DNA of 39,200 nt from Betaproteobacteria bacterium (GTDB taxonomy: Bacteria > Pseudomonadota > Gammaproteobacteria > Burkholderiales > Casimicrobiaceae). Made by a program: the position numbers and the translations under genes. Position 1 is the first letter of the stretch, and each line of letters begins with the position of its first letter. The notes under the pieces were generated by a model. The model saw only the letters and a program-made list of their open reading frames with translations. It did not search any database and was not told where the DNA came from. This document shows, in pieces, positions 1-8,516 of this stretch. Location of the stretch: NCBI GenBank assembly GCA_005881895.1, contig VBCG01000153.1:1-39200 (forward strand), read 5' to 3'.

Positions 1-2538
1 ATCGGCGTCGTGGATCAATGGATTGCCGGTGATCGGCATTCCCAGCACTTCATCCGCCTGCCACCCGAAGATGTTCTGCGCCTGGGGCGACCAGCGCACC
101 AGGCGGAATTCGCGGTCCCATTCCATCACCGCAAGCGGCGTGTTGTTGATGTGCGACGACAACATCCAGTTGGCGCGCCGCAACGCTTCCGCGTTGTGCT
201 TCTCCTCGTGGATATCGGTGTGAACGGCGTAGATGCCAATGACGTTGCCCTCGGTGTCGCGATTGGGCGCGTAGTGGATGCTTTCCCAGCGCTGTTTACC
301 GTCGGGCTGCTGCAGCAATTCTTCCGTCGATACTTCCTCGCCGTTCAGCACGCGGTCGAGCAATGGCTGCAGCTGAAGGAAGCGTTGCTCGCCGACGACT
401 TCAGCGACACGACGTCCGGTGAGATCGCGCCGGCTTGCGCCAAGCCATTCTTCATTGTGGCGATTGAGGAATCGATAACGATAGTCGCGATCGATGTACG
501 ACACGCGCGCTGGCACATTGTCCATGATGAGCCGCAGCTCGCCTTCGGATGCGCGCAGCGCTTCCTGCGCCTGCTTCAACCCGTGGATGTCGTTCATCAG
601 CACGAAAGCGCCAACGACTTCACCCGACGATGATGCGTCAGGCACGACGCGAATCGTCATCCAGCGCCGCACGCCGTTTGCGCCTGGCACGAGCCGATCG
701 AACGCCGTCGACTCGCCCTGCAATGCGCGCGTCAGCATCGCTTGCGCGCTTTGGTAAATGCCGTGGCCAACGATATCGGGCAGCCGCATCCGCGATACTT
801 GCTCGCTCGTCAGGCCGAAGTACTGCAGGAACGTGCGATTGACGTAATGGCAGCGCTCTTCGCGATCCATATACGCGACGGGCGCCGGAACGCCATCCAT
901 GATTGCCCGAAGCTGTCCCTCACGCGCGGCGAGTGCGTTCTGGACCTGCTTCAAGTCGGAAATATCGTGCGCGATGACGTAGACGCCCTTGATCGTGCCG
1001 TCGAATTTCCGATCGGGCACGATGCGACCGCGGAGCCACCGCGGGCGGTTGTCCGCATCGATCGCCGGACGTTCGTAGGTCACCGCTTCGCCGCCCAGCG
1101 CGCGGGCCACAAATTCCGGCGGCGCGAGCGATGCTTCGGCGCCGCTCACTTCCTCGATCGTCCGCCCGATGACATCGTCGCGAAGGAATCCCGTGAGATT
1201 CAGGAACGCTTCGTTGACGAACACGTAGCGCCGCTCGGCGTCGAGATACACGACCGGCTCGGGAATGTTGTCGGTGAACACGCGAAGTTGTTCTTCACGC
1301 GTCGCCAGCGCTTGCTCGGTCTGCTTCAAATCGTGGATGTCGTACTCGGTGCAATAAAGGCCTCGCACCTGTCCGGTCGCGTCCAAGTCCGGCGCGATGC
1401 GGCCATGCATCCAACGCCACTGTCCTTGCGCGTTCTGGCTGATCCGTTCGTATTCGACGTGCTCGCCGGTCTGCGCGCGTTTGAGAATCGGGCGCAGGAA
1501 CGATGCGACATCGGGCGTCATCACTTCGAACGGCGACTTTCCGTAGATCTCGTCCTGCGGTTTGCACACGCGATTGGCGAATGCCTGGTTGACGAATGTG
1601 TAGCGCAGGTTCTTGTCGAGATAGGCGATCGGTCCCGGAATGTTGTCCGCGAACAACCGCATCTGCGCTTCCTGCGCCTTCAACGCCTCGCGCGTCTGGA
1701 CGTCGTCTTCGATGTCGTTCCAGACTGCGAACGCGCCACCGACGCGGCCGCTGACCTCTCGGTCGGGGAACAACGTCACGCGCACCCAGCGAAGCTCACC
1801 GTCGAGCTTGCGGTCGCGCCGTTCATACGCCACGGTGGCGCCTTCGAAAACACGCTCGACGTTGGCGGCCATCTGGTCGAACGCATCGGATGGCAGAAAA
1901 TCCTTGAGGCCGTGTCCGAGTAGATCGTCGGCCTCCACGCCGAGCCAGCTCGCGAACGGCTTGTTGGCAAAGCGAAGCCTGAACTCGCGATCGAAGTAGA
2001 GAATCGGCAACTCGACGCTGTCGGTCACCAACCGCAAGCGATGTTCGCGTTGGCCGGCTTCGAGCTCGAGCCGCTTCAGATAATCGACGTCACTGTACGT
2101 CGCGAGAAAGCCGCGCACCGTACCGTTGGGACTGCGATCGGGGTAGTAGTCGACGCGGATCCAGATGGCGGGCTGATCCGGTATCGAAAGTTGCCGTACG
2201 AAACCTGTGCACTCGCCCGTCAGCGCGGCTTCGATGTACGCCTGATAGAGCTGATAGATATCGTGGCCCCAGACGTCGAAGACGGTATGGCCGACGACTT
2301 CATCCACGCGCTTGGCGACGCAGTCGAGGAATGCCGTGTTGACGAGCCGATAACGTTGTTGCCGGTCAACATAGGCGAGCGGCAAGCCGAGTGCATTCAG
2401 CTTGCGCTGCGAAAGCGACGAGAGCGGCTCGACCTGTGCGTCGTCCAGCACTTGCTGGATGGACGCGACGTCGACGCGGGTCAACTGCCGTACGACGGCC
2501 ATTGGACGCTCGCGGGTGAGTGCGGAACAGGTTGCCAT
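1..2538 (-). CDS. Multi-PAS sensor protein, N-terminal part (runs off left edge)
   Basis: The reverse strand is open from an ATG at 2538 to base 1, giving about 846 residues with no stop. An in-frame TAG lies directly before the ATG, so this is the most upstream ATG; another in-frame ATG is at 2502. After a ~45-residue lead the protein is a regular chain of PAS/PAC modules of about 125-130 residues. Six are complete and a seventh is cut by the edge. Each opens with a similar signature (for example NIPGPIAYLD, NIPEPVVYLD, GVPAPVAYMD, NVPARVSYID), continues with YxFVNxAF-like text and ends with a GxxxxxxDI-D/H-LK linker. There is no membrane segment or signal peptide in the visible part, so sensing is probably cytoplasmic. 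The output domain (histidine kinase or GGDEF/EAL would be usual) lies outside the window. No strong Shine-Dalgarno is visible. PAS identity is clear; ligand and output are unknown. Confidence 0.88.
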   Translation of the reverse strand, partial: MATCSALTRERPMAVVRQLTRVDVASIQQVLDDAQVEPLSSLSQRKLNALGLPLAYVDRQQRYRLVNTAFLDCVAKRVDEVVGHTVFDVWGHDIYQLYQAYIEAALTGECTGFVRQLSIPDQPAIWIRVDYYPDRSPNGTVRGFLATYSDVDYLKRLELEAGQREHRLRLVTDSVELPILYFDREFRLRFANKPFASWLGVEADDLLGHGLKDFLPSDAFDQMAANVERVFEGATVAYERRDRKLDGELRWVRVTLFPDREVSGRVGGAFAVWNDIEDDVQTREALKAQEAQMRLFADNIPGPIAYLDKNLRYTFVNQAFANRVCKPQDEIYGKSPFEVMTPDVASFLRPILKRAQTGEHVEYERISQNAQGQWRWMHGRIAPDLDATGQVRGLYCTEYDIHDLKQTEQALATREEQLRVFTDNIPEPVVYLDAERRYVFVNEAFLNLTGFLRDDVIGRTIEEVSGAEASLAPPEFVARALGGEAVTYERPAIDADNRPRWLRGRIVPDRKFDGTIKGVYVIAHDISDLKQVQNALAAREGQLRAIMDGVPAPVAYMDREERCHYVNRTFLQYFGLTSEQVSRMRLPDIVGHGIYQSAQAMLTRALQGESTAFDRLVPGANGVRRWMTIRVVPDASSSGEVVGAFVLMNDIHGLKQAQEALRASEGELRLIMDNVPARVSYIDRDYRYRFLNRHNEEWLGASRRDLTGRRVAEVVGEQRFLQLQPLLDRVLNGEEVSTEELLQQPDGKQRWESIHYAPNRDTEGNVIGIYAVHTDIHEEKHNAEALRRANWMLSSHINNTPLAVMEWDREFRLVRWSPQAQNIFGWQADEVLGMPITGNPLIHDAD

Positions 2539-2782
2539 CTATGCATGCGAAAACCCACGCGGCTCCGCTGTCCTCCACCAGCGTAGCCAAGGCGGTCGGT
2601 AACGAAGCGCACGCGGATTGAGAGTCCTCGTAGCCGTGTAAAAGCAAGGATCGAGCCCACGTTTCCGACCCGGACGGCGCTGCTTCGTGGTTGAACCCAA
2701 ACGACCGCCATCGAGCATTTGTGGGCGACAAATCACGCGTTTCGGGCCGCTTCGCTTCGAATGGTTACAATCCGCGTCATTT
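2539..2782. other. Intergenic region between PAS sensor and antiporter leader
   Basis: This is the upstream part of a 343-base gene-free stretch between two divergent genes. I see no tRNA, no convincing short gene and no strong sigma70 promoter for the PAS gene. The only promoter-like element is a TACAAT at 2766-2771 reading toward the antiporter, without a good -35 box. Reverse-strand open frames here are short and do not resemble known proteins. Confidence 0.4.
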
Positions 2783-2854
2783 AGCAACGCCGGGCGGCAC
2801 CATCAAACGTGTTCTGGCATGCGGCGCGCATGCCGCAAACGTTTTTCTGTTGCT
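2783..2854 (+). promoter_or_regulatory. Structured leader RNA (candidate cation riboswitch) before NhaD-type antiporter
   Basis: The segment can fold as a compact three-way junction. The closing stem P1 pairs AGCAAC (2783-2788) with GTTGCT (2849-2854). P2 is a small hairpin, GCC/GGC with a GGGC loop (2789-2798). P3 pairs AAACGT (2805-2810) with ACGTTT (2839-2844), has an internal loop, and then an 8-bp perfect stem GGCATGCG/CGCATGCC (2816-2834) with a GCG loop. A T-run overlaps the end of P3, so P3 could also act as an intrinsic terminator. The element ends 27 nt before the antiporter ATG. A TACAAT at 2766-2771 could start transcription just ahead of it. Sodium- and lithium-sensing riboswitches (DUF1646/Na+-I and nhaA motif classes) are known before such genes, but I cannot confirm a match from memory. 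Confidence 0.5.
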
Positions 2855-2881
2855 CTTTTGAGCTCATTCGATAGGCCACCG

Positions 2882-4258
2882 ATGCCAGTCGTCTATTCGT
2901 TGTATGTGCGCGCTTCCCGCTTTGCCGCCGTGGTTCTGGCAATCGTATCGCTTGGTTCGACGACCGCAAGCGCTGCGGTCGGCGCCCCGGTAGAACCGCC
3001 GGCCATTGCAGGCATACCCATCGATTTCATTCTGTTCGCAGTGACGCTGATCGGCGTGGCGCTATTTCATCATCACACGCTCAAGGTCGCCGTCATCGGA
3101 CTTGCCGTGATTACGTTGTTCAAGCTCTTGTTCTCGCCTTTCGCCGAAGGTGCGGGCATGACCGGTTTCCTCGACCATGTTTCGCACGAATGGGTACTGC
3201 TCACGAATCTTCTCGGCCTCCTGCTCGGCTTCGCGCTGCTGTCCAAACATTTCGAAGCGAGCAAGGTTCCGGCATGGCTGCCGAAGTTGTTGCCGAATGA
3301 CTGGAAGGGCGGCTTCGTCTTGCTGGTAATGATCTTTGTGCTGTCGTCGTTCCTCGACAACATCGCTGCGGCGCTGATCGGCGGAACGATCGCCGGCGTC
3401 GTGTTCCGCCGCAAGGTTCATCTCGGTTACCTGGCCGCAATCGTCGCCGCATCGAACGCGGGCGGATCCGGCAGCGTTGTCGGCGACACGACGACGACGA
3501 TGATGTGGATCGCCGGTGTGTCGCCGTTGTCGGTCTTTGAAGCCTATGTCGCCGCAGGGCTCGCCATGGTGATCTTCGGCATTCCTGCGTCGTTGCAGCA
3601 ACATCGCTATTCGCCGATTACGCGCGAGCCGCCAACGGGTGTGCACATCCACTGGGCGCGCGTGTTCATCGTCGCCGCGATTCTCGTCATCGCGATCGTC
3701 GCGAACGTCGTCGTCAACGTGCGCTTCACCGAGCTTGCCGACAGCTTTCCCTTCATCGGCGCAGCCGTGTGGGTCGCGCTCTTGTTATGCGTCCCGTTGC
3801 GCCGCCCGCATTGGGAAGAGCTTCCGGGCGCATTCAAGGGAAGCATATTCCTGCTCTCCCTCGTGCTGGCGGCGTCAATGATGCCCGTTCACAAGCTTCC
3901 CGATGCATCGTGGAAAGTTGCGATGGGCCTCGGATTCGTCTCGGCGGTGTTCGACAACATTCCACTGACGGCATTGGCGCTGAAGCAAGGCGGTTACGAT
4001 TGGGGCTTTGTCGCGTTTGCCGTGGGTTTCGGCGGGTCGATGATCTGGTTCGGATCGTCGGCCGGCGTCGCGCTGTCCAATCAATATCCGGAAGCCAAGT
4101 CGGCGGTCGCATGGGCGCGTTGCGGATGGCACGTCACCGTGGCCTACATCATCGCGTACTTCGTCATGGTCGCCGTCGTCGGCTGGCATCCTGATCCGAG
4201 TCCGCGCAGCTCAAACGTACGGCCGGCGTCGCTACCGATGCACGACGTCCGCGCATAG
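2882..4258 (+). CDS. NhaD-type sodium:proton antiporter (ion transporter superfamily)
   Basis: This is a 458-residue polytopic membrane protein with about 10-12 hydrophobic segments, preceded by a signal-like N-terminus (about residues 11-32). The family signatures are visible: LDN at 158-160, the NAGG motif at 192-195 followed by GDTTTTMMW at 201-209, and a second FDNIPLTALAL near residue 360. These resemble the NhaD branch of the ArsB/NhaD ion transporter superfamily, which exchanges Na+ (or Li+) for protons across the inner membrane. ATG 2882 was chosen over the longer open frame from 2687 because the extra residues are Arg-rich, hydrophilic and overlap the leader RNA. Only a weak AGG precedes it. 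Databases may call such proteins citrate transporters; the motifs favour an antiporter. Regulation by the upstream leader is inferred. Confidence 0.82.
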   Translation: MPVVYSLYVRASRFAAVVLAIVSLGSTTASAAVGAPVEPPAIAGIPIDFILFAVTLIGVALFHHHTLKVAVIGLAVITLFKLLFSPFAEGAGMTGFLDHVSHEWVLLTNLLGLLLGFALLSKHFEASKVPAWLPKLLPNDWKGGFVLLVMIFVLSSFLDNIAAALIGGTIAGVVFRRKVHLGYLAAIVAASNAGGSGSVVGDTTTTMMWIAGVSPLSVFEAYVAAGLAMVIFGIPASLQQHRYSPITREPPTGVHIHWARVFIVAAILVIAIVANVVVNVRFTELADSFPFIGAAVWVALLLCVPLRRPHWEELPGAFKGSIFLLSLVLAASMMPVHKLPDASWKVAMGLGFVSAVFDNIPLTALALKQGGYDWGFVAFAVGFGGSMIWFGSSAGVALSNQYPEAKSAVAWARCGWHVTVAYIIAYFVMVAVVGWHPDPSPRSSNVRPASLPMHDVRA

Positions 4259-4282
4259 CCACGGCGTAACATATCTAGCCAA

Positions 4283-4759
4283 TTGTCACGCATCGTGAAC
4301 ATCACGGACGACATCGCAGGCCTGCGCCGGATTCTGACGCGTTATCGCTCGATCGCCGTCGTCGGCATTTCCGCCAACTGGTATCGACCGAGTTATTTTG
4401 CCGCGAAGTACATGCTGGATCACGGCTACCAAATCTTCCCGGTCAATCCCAATTACAGCGAAGTGCTCGGCCGAAAATGCTATCCGACAATTGCGGCGAT
4501 TCCGGAGTCGGTCGACATCGTCGATTGCTTTCGCAAGCCCGCGGAGATGGTGCCGCTTGCGCACGAAGCCGTCGCGAAAGGCGCGAAGGTCCTGTGGATG
4601 CAACTGGGCATTCGTAACGACGAGGCAGCCATGATCGCGTCGGCGGCCGGTCTCGACGTCGTCATGAACCATTGCGTCAAGATCGAGCATGCGCGCATTC
4701 TCGGTGGACTCAATTGGGCGGGCGTCAACACCGGCGTGATCTCGTCACGACGCGCCTAG
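4283..4759 (+). CDS. CoA-binding (YccU-like) domain protein
   Basis: The product is a single-domain protein of up to 158 residues with the Rossmann-type CoA-binding fold. Visible features are IAVVGISANWYRPSY near the N-terminus (nucleotide-binding loop), YQIFPVNPNY, and VVMNHCVKIEHARI near the C-terminus, as in the YccU family. Its biochemical role is not established; such proteins bind CoA or a related nucleotide in the cytoplasm. The start is uncertain: TTG 4283 or GTG 4295, neither with a good Shine-Dalgarno. It begins 24 bases after the antiporter and ends 5 bases before metY, so the three are probably cotranscribed. Linkage of this family to metY is familiar to me from other proteobacteria, but I cannot quote frequencies. 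Confidence 0.82.
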   Translation: MSRIVNITDDIAGLRRILTRYRSIAVVGISANWYRPSYFAAKYMLDHGYQIFPVNPNYSEVLGRKCYPTIAAIPESVDIVDCFRKPAEMVPLAHEAVAKGAKVLWMQLGIRNDEAAMIASAAGLDVVMNHCVKIEHARILGGLNWAGVNTGVISSRRA

Positions 4760-4764
4760 TATTC

Positions 4765-6048
4765 ATGGCGGATCATCTCTACGGTTTTGACACGCTGTGT
4801 CTGCATGCGGGACACATTCCGGACGCGGCCACCGGCGCACGAGCGCTGCCGATCTATCAAACGACCTCGTTCGTCTTCGACAGCGCTGATCACGCCGCGA
4901 GCCTGTTCAACCTGCAGACGTTCGGCAATGTCTATTCGCGGATATCGAATCCGACGGTCGCAGCGCTCGAGGAACGCGTCGCTGCGCTTGAGGGTGGCCG
5001 AGCCGGGCTTGCCGCAGCCACGGGAATGGCCGCGCAGATGACTGCGCTCCTCACGTTGTGCCGCGCCGGCGATCATCTCGTCGCGTCGCGCACGCTGTAT
5101 GGCGGCACCTATTCGCAGTTTGCGGTCACGTTCGCGCAATTCGGCATCGACGTGACGTTCGTCGATCCCGACGATCCGGAAAATTTCCGCCGCGCGCGCA
5201 AAGGCAACACCAAGGCGCTCTACGCGGAGACGATCGGCAATCCGCAGCTCAACATCGCCGATCTGGATGCGCTGGCGACCATCGCGCACGACGCCGGCAT
5301 TCCGCTCGTCATCGACAACACGCTTGCGTCGCCGTACCTGTGCCGGCCGATCGAGCACGGAGCCGACATCGTCGTCCACTCGCTGACGAAGTATTTGGGC
5401 GGGCACGGCACCACGATGGGCGGCATCCTCGTCGAATCCGGCAAGTTTCCTTGGGACAACGGCAACTTTCCGCAGATGACCGAGCCCTCGCGCGGCTATC
5501 ACGGCGTCCGGTTCTACGAAACGTTCGGCGACTTCGGCTTCACGATGAAGGCGCGGATGGAGACGATGCGTACGCTGGGACCGACGCTTTCGCCGCTGTC
5601 GGCGTTTCTGTTGCTGCAAGGCATCGAAACGTTGCACGTTCGGATGCCGCGCCATTGCGAATCCACACTGGCGATCGCGCAGCATTTATCGGAGCACCCA
5701 CAGATTGCCTGGGTCAACTATCCACTGCTATCCGGCAATCGCTACGAAGCGCTCGCGCGCAAGTATCTTCCAAGCGGGGCCTCCGGCATCCTGACGTTCG
5801 GCGTAAAAGGCGGAGCGGAGGCCGGCGTGCGCTTCATCGAAAGCGTGCAGATGTTGTCGCATCTTGCCAACGTCGGCGATGCGAAATCGCTGGTCATACA
5901 TCCGGCATCCACGACGCATCGCCAATTGAGCGAGGACGAGCAGCGTGCGGCCGGCGTGCTGCCTGAAATGATCCGCCTCTCCGTTGGACTGGAATCGCTG
6001 TCGGATATCCTGTGGGACCTCGATCAGGCGCTCAACAACTCACAATGA
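4765..6048 (+). CDS. metY: O-acetylhomoserine (thiol)-lyase / aminocarboxypropyltransferase
   Basis: This is a 427-residue PLP enzyme of the Cys/Met metabolism (gamma-family) group, full length for the family. The Schiff-base lysine is K209 in SLTKYLGGHG, with D184 in VIDNTLASP contacting the pyridine nitrogen. The N-terminal TLCLHAGH and the SRISNPT segment are typical of MetY, which makes homocysteine from O-acetylhomoserine and sulfide in the cytoplasm. O-succinylhomoserine sulfhydrylase (MetZ) is the main alternative; the length and insertions fit MetY better. ATG 4765 lies 5 bases after the CoA-binding gene, without a clear Shine-Dalgarno, so translation may be coupled. The stop overlaps the dsbB start as ATGA. 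Confidence 0.9.
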   Translation: MADHLYGFDTLCLHAGHIPDAATGARALPIYQTTSFVFDSADHAASLFNLQTFGNVYSRISNPTVAALEERVAALEGGRAGLAAATGMAAQMTALLTLCRAGDHLVASRTLYGGTYSQFAVTFAQFGIDVTFVDPDDPENFRRARKGNTKALYAETIGNPQLNIADLDALATIAHDAGIPLVIDNTLASPYLCRPIEHGADIVVHSLTKYLGGHGTTMGGILVESGKFPWDNGNFPQMTEPSRGYHGVRFYETFGDFGFTMKARMETMRTLGPTLSPLSAFLLLQGIETLHVRMPRHCESTLAIAQHLSEHPQIAWVNYPLLSGNRYEALARKYLPSGASGILTFGVKGGAEAGVRFIESVQMLSHLANVGDAKSLVIHPASTTHRQLSEDEQRAAGVLPEMIRLSVGLESLSDILWDLDQALNNSQ

Positions 6049-6698
6049 TCCGCTACGCGACCGTGCAATGGCCGTGGTTCGGGCTTCTTCTCTGTCTCGC
6101 GCTGCTGGGCCAGGAAGCGCTGCTCGCCGGCTTTCACGCAGGTCCGTCGCTGGTGCAATCCGGTTATCGCGTATTGGTGATGACGATCGGCGTCGTCTCG
6201 CTCGCGTTGCTTGCGCTGCCGCCGAGGCGTATTGCGTATCTGCTTGGCTTTCTGGTCTGTGCGGCACTGATGGCGTGGGCGTTCTGGCTCCAATATCACG
6301 AAGGTCTCGAGCCGTGCCCGCTGTGCATGTTTCAGCGCGTCGCGGTCAGCGCCGCAGGCGTCGTGTTCCTGATCGCATTCGTCCACAATCCCCAGCGAAC
6401 CGGCGCATTTGCCTACGCGGTGCTGATCGCGCTCTGCGCCGGCGCCGGCGCCGTGTTCGCCGGCCGCCAGATCTGGCTTCAGTCGTTGCCGAAGGACCAA
6501 GTCCCGTCATGCGGGATGGGGCTCAATTACATGCTCGAGTCATTCCCACTGCTCGACGTCATTACGAAAGTTCTCGGCGGAAGCGGCGAGTGCGCCGAAA
6601 AGGCGTGGGAGTTGCTCGGCTTGTCGATTGCCGGCTGGACGTTCGTGTTCTTCGTCGCGATGATCGTCGCGGCGATCGCGCTCGCGCGGCGCGAGTAA
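6045..6698 (+). CDS. dsbB: Disulfide bond formation protein DsbB, with extra N-terminal membrane segments
   Basis: DsbB is the inner-membrane quinone reductase that reoxidises DsbA. The first redox pair is CPLC at residues 91-94, followed by MFQRVA; the second periplasmic pair is C156 and C183. The protein has 217 residues, about 45 more than the usual ~170. The additional N-terminus holds hydrophobic segments at about 10-28 and 42-60 before the segment (63-84) that normally precedes CxxC, so two more membrane passes are likely. The start ATG overlaps the metY stop (ATGA), which implies translational coupling. The gene ends one base before an inverted repeat that could terminate transcription. 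Confidence 0.92.
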   Translation: MIRYATVQWPWFGLLLCLALLGQEALLAGFHAGPSLVQSGYRVLVMTIGVVSLALLALPPRRIAYLLGFLVCAALMAWAFWLQYHEGLEPCPLCMFQRVAVSAAGVVFLIAFVHNPQRTGAFAYAVLIALCAGAGAVFAGRQIWLQSLPKDQVPSCGMGLNYMLESFPLLDVITKVLGGSGECAEKAWELLGLSIAGWTFVFFVAMIVAAIALARRE

Positions 6699-6699
6699 A

Positions 6700-6773
6700 T
6701 AGGGTCAGACTCGACTTTCGCTTGGGTTTTGTCCACGGCCACAAAGCGTCGACGAAAGTCGAGTCTGACCCTA
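6700..6773. repeat. Palindromic dispersed repeat, copy 1 (AGGGTCAGACTCGA family)
   Basis: Two perfect 21-base inverted arms (6700-6720 and 6753-6773) enclose a 32-base loop. The outer part of the arms, TAGGGTCAGACTCGA, is identical to the second copy at 10229-10289, while the inner part and the loop differ. It lies between the convergent ends of dsbB and the dehydrogenase gene, and its last three bases form the TAG stop of that gene. The layout resembles REP/RAYT-type or MITE-like elements. No transposase is in the window. It could fold as a strong hairpin on both strands and limit read-through. Confidence 0.88.
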
Positions 6774-7538
6774 CTTCGGCGCCATCCTGATCGCGCCGTC
6801 GAGCCGAATCACTTCGCCGTTCAGCATCGGATTCTCAATGATCGCGCGCACGAGCGAGGCGAATTCGTCGGGCCTCCCGAGCCGCGGCGGAAACGGAACC
6901 ATTTTGCCGAGCGATTCCTGCACCTCTTTGGCGAGGCTGTCCATCATCGGCGTCTCGAAAATGCCCGGCGCGATCGTCATCACGCGGATGCCATAACGCG
7001 CAAGCTCACGAGCGATCGGCAGCGTCATGCCGACGATCGCCGACTTCGATGCGCTGTACGCAGCCTGGCCGATTTGCCCGTCGAACGCGGCAACCGATGC
7101 GGTGTTGACAATGACGCCGCGCTCGCCTTCGGCGTTCGGAGCGCCCTTCGTCATCATTTCGGCTGCAAATCGAATCAGATTGAAGGTGCCGATCAAATTG
7201 ATATTGATCGCGCGCGCGAATCCCGAAAGCGAATGGGGACCTTCCTTGCCGACAATCCGCTCGGCGTGCACGATGCCCGCACAATTGACTAGACCCTGCA
7301 CGCTGCCGAATGCATTGAGCGCAGTCGCAACCGCGGTTTTCGCGCTCGTCTCGTCGCACACGTCGGTGCGAACGAATTGAACCGATTTCCCGAGCGACTC
7401 GGCGAGCGCGTTTCCTTCCGTCTCTTTCAAGTCGGCGATGACGACGTGCGCGCCCGCTTGACTCAACATGCGCGTGGTCGCCGCGCCGAGGCCCGACGCG
7501 CCACCGCTGACGATAAAAGTGCCGGCGTTCAGATCCAT
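6771..7538 (-). CDS. Short-chain dehydrogenase, 3-hydroxyacyl-CoA dehydrogenase type II-like
   Basis: The product is a 255-residue classical SDR. The dinucleotide-binding motif is SGGASGLGA at residues 11-19, NCAG is at 85-88, and the catalytic set is S148, Y161 and K165. D36 after the second strand (VVIADL) favours NAD(H). The closest family I recall is the HSD17B10/3-hydroxy-2-methylbutyryl-CoA dehydrogenase group, which oxidises hydroxyacyl-CoA in fatty-acid or branched-chain amino-acid breakdown; the substrate is an inference. A GAGG box stands 8-9 bases before ATG 7538. It follows the SPFH gene by 9 bases, so it is the last gene of the nfeD - SPFH - SDR operon. Its stop codon is supplied by the end of the dispersed repeat. 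Confidence 0.86.
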   Translation of the reverse strand: MDLNAGTFIVSGGASGLGAATTRMLSQAGAHVVIADLKETEGNALAESLGKSVQFVRTDVCDETSAKTAVATALNAFGSVQGLVNCAGIVHAERIVGKEGPHSLSGFARAININLIGTFNLIRFAAEMMTKGAPNAEGERGVIVNTASVAAFDGQIGQAAYSASKSAIVGMTLPIARELARYGIRVMTIAPGIFETPMMDSLAKEVQESLGKMVPFPPRLGRPDEFASLVRAIIENPMLNGEVIRLDGAIRMAPK

Positions 7539-7547
7539 GCGCTTGCC

Positions 7548-8489
7548 TCACGATGACGCCGCGCGGCTCGCGGGCGTCGCTTTGACAATGGACAGCGCGG
7601 TCGCGATTACGCCTGCCACATCGGCGACGTTCGCCGGTAGGATCAGCGTGTTCGTCGTGCGCGCAAGATTGCCGAACTGGGCGATGTATTCTTCGGCAAC
7701 GCGCAAGTTGACGGCCTGCAATCCACCCTCCGCGGTGATCGATTCGGCGATTTGGCGAATCGCCTTCGCCGTTGCTTCCGCTTTCACCAGCGTCGCGGTC
7801 GCTTCGCCTTGCGCGAGGTTGATCTCCGCCTGCTTCTCGCCTTCGGACTTCGCGATCGCGGCTTCGCGCGCGCCTTGCGCAACGTTGATCTGCTCCTGTC
7901 GCCGACCTTCCGATGTCGCGATCACCGCGCGCTTCTCCCGTTCAGCGGTGATCTGCGCCTGCATCGAGCGCAGAATTTCGGCCGGCGGCGTCAAATCCTT
8001 GATCTCATAGCGCAGGACCTTGACGCCCCAGTTCGGCGCGGCGGCATCCAGTGCACTGACCACGGATGCGTTGATCTGGTCGCGCTCCTCGAATGTGCGG
8101 TCGAGCTCCATTCTGCCAATTACGCTCCGCAACGTCGTCTGCGCGAGCTGCGTGATCGCGAGCACGTAGTTGGACGATCCGTAAGAAGCGAGGCGCGGAT
8201 CCGTGACCTGAAAGTAAATGATGCCGTCGACCTGCAACTGCGTGTTGTCCTTGGTGATGCAGACCTGCGGCGGCACGTCGAGCGGGATTTCACGCAAATC
8301 ATGTCGATAGACGATACGGTCGACGAACGGCACGACGAAATTGAGTCCCGGCTCGAGCACCGCGTGGAACTTGCCCCATCGCTCGACGACCCACGCGCGC
8401 TGCTGCGGCACGACGCGTATCGCCTGAACAATGACGATCAGCACGACAACGAACAGCAAGAAGGCGAAGATCGACGATCCGAACTGCAT
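7548..8489 (-). CDS. SPFH/stomatin-like membrane protease regulator (QmcA/paraslipin type)
   Basis: This 313-residue protein has one N-terminal membrane segment (about 6-23). An SPFH/band-7 domain follows (VVPQQRAWVVERWGKF, then LREIPLDVPPQ), then an Ala/Glu-rich coiled region with repeated EGxxQAEI/GEATA text at about 195-260, and a short C-terminal tail. The family forms large inner-membrane oligomers that organise microdomains and modulate proteases. A GGAG box lies 5 bases before ATG 8489. The gene follows nfeD by 27 bases; NfeD-stomatin pairs are a well-known operon and their products interact. Confidence 0.9.
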   Translation of the reverse strand: MQFGSSIFAFLLFVVVLIVIVQAIRVVPQQRAWVVERWGKFHAVLEPGLNFVVPFVDRIVYRHDLREIPLDVPPQVCITKDNTQLQVDGIIYFQVTDPRLASYGSSNYVLAITQLAQTTLRSVIGRMELDRTFEERDQINASVVSALDAAAPNWGVKVLRYEIKDLTPPAEILRSMQAQITAEREKRAVIATSEGRRQEQINVAQGAREAAIAKSEGEKQAEINLAQGEATATLVKAEATAKAIRQIAESITAEGGLQAVNLRVAEEYIAQFGNLARTTNTLILPANVADVAGVIATALSIVKATPASRAASS

Positions 8490-8516
8490 GGTGGCTCCGA
8501 GTTGTGACGGGAAACG

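Noticed and set aside
742-1923. Plus-strand open frame of 393 codons
   Set aside because: It lies antisense to the PAS array; the reverse frame shows clear repeated PAS motifs, while this one is Arg/His/Val-rich without recognisable domains.
2560-2740. Possible tRNA or small RNA in the gap (GGTTGAACCC and GGATCGAGCC segments)
   Set aside because: No cloverleaf with acceptor stem and anticodon arm could be built on either strand.
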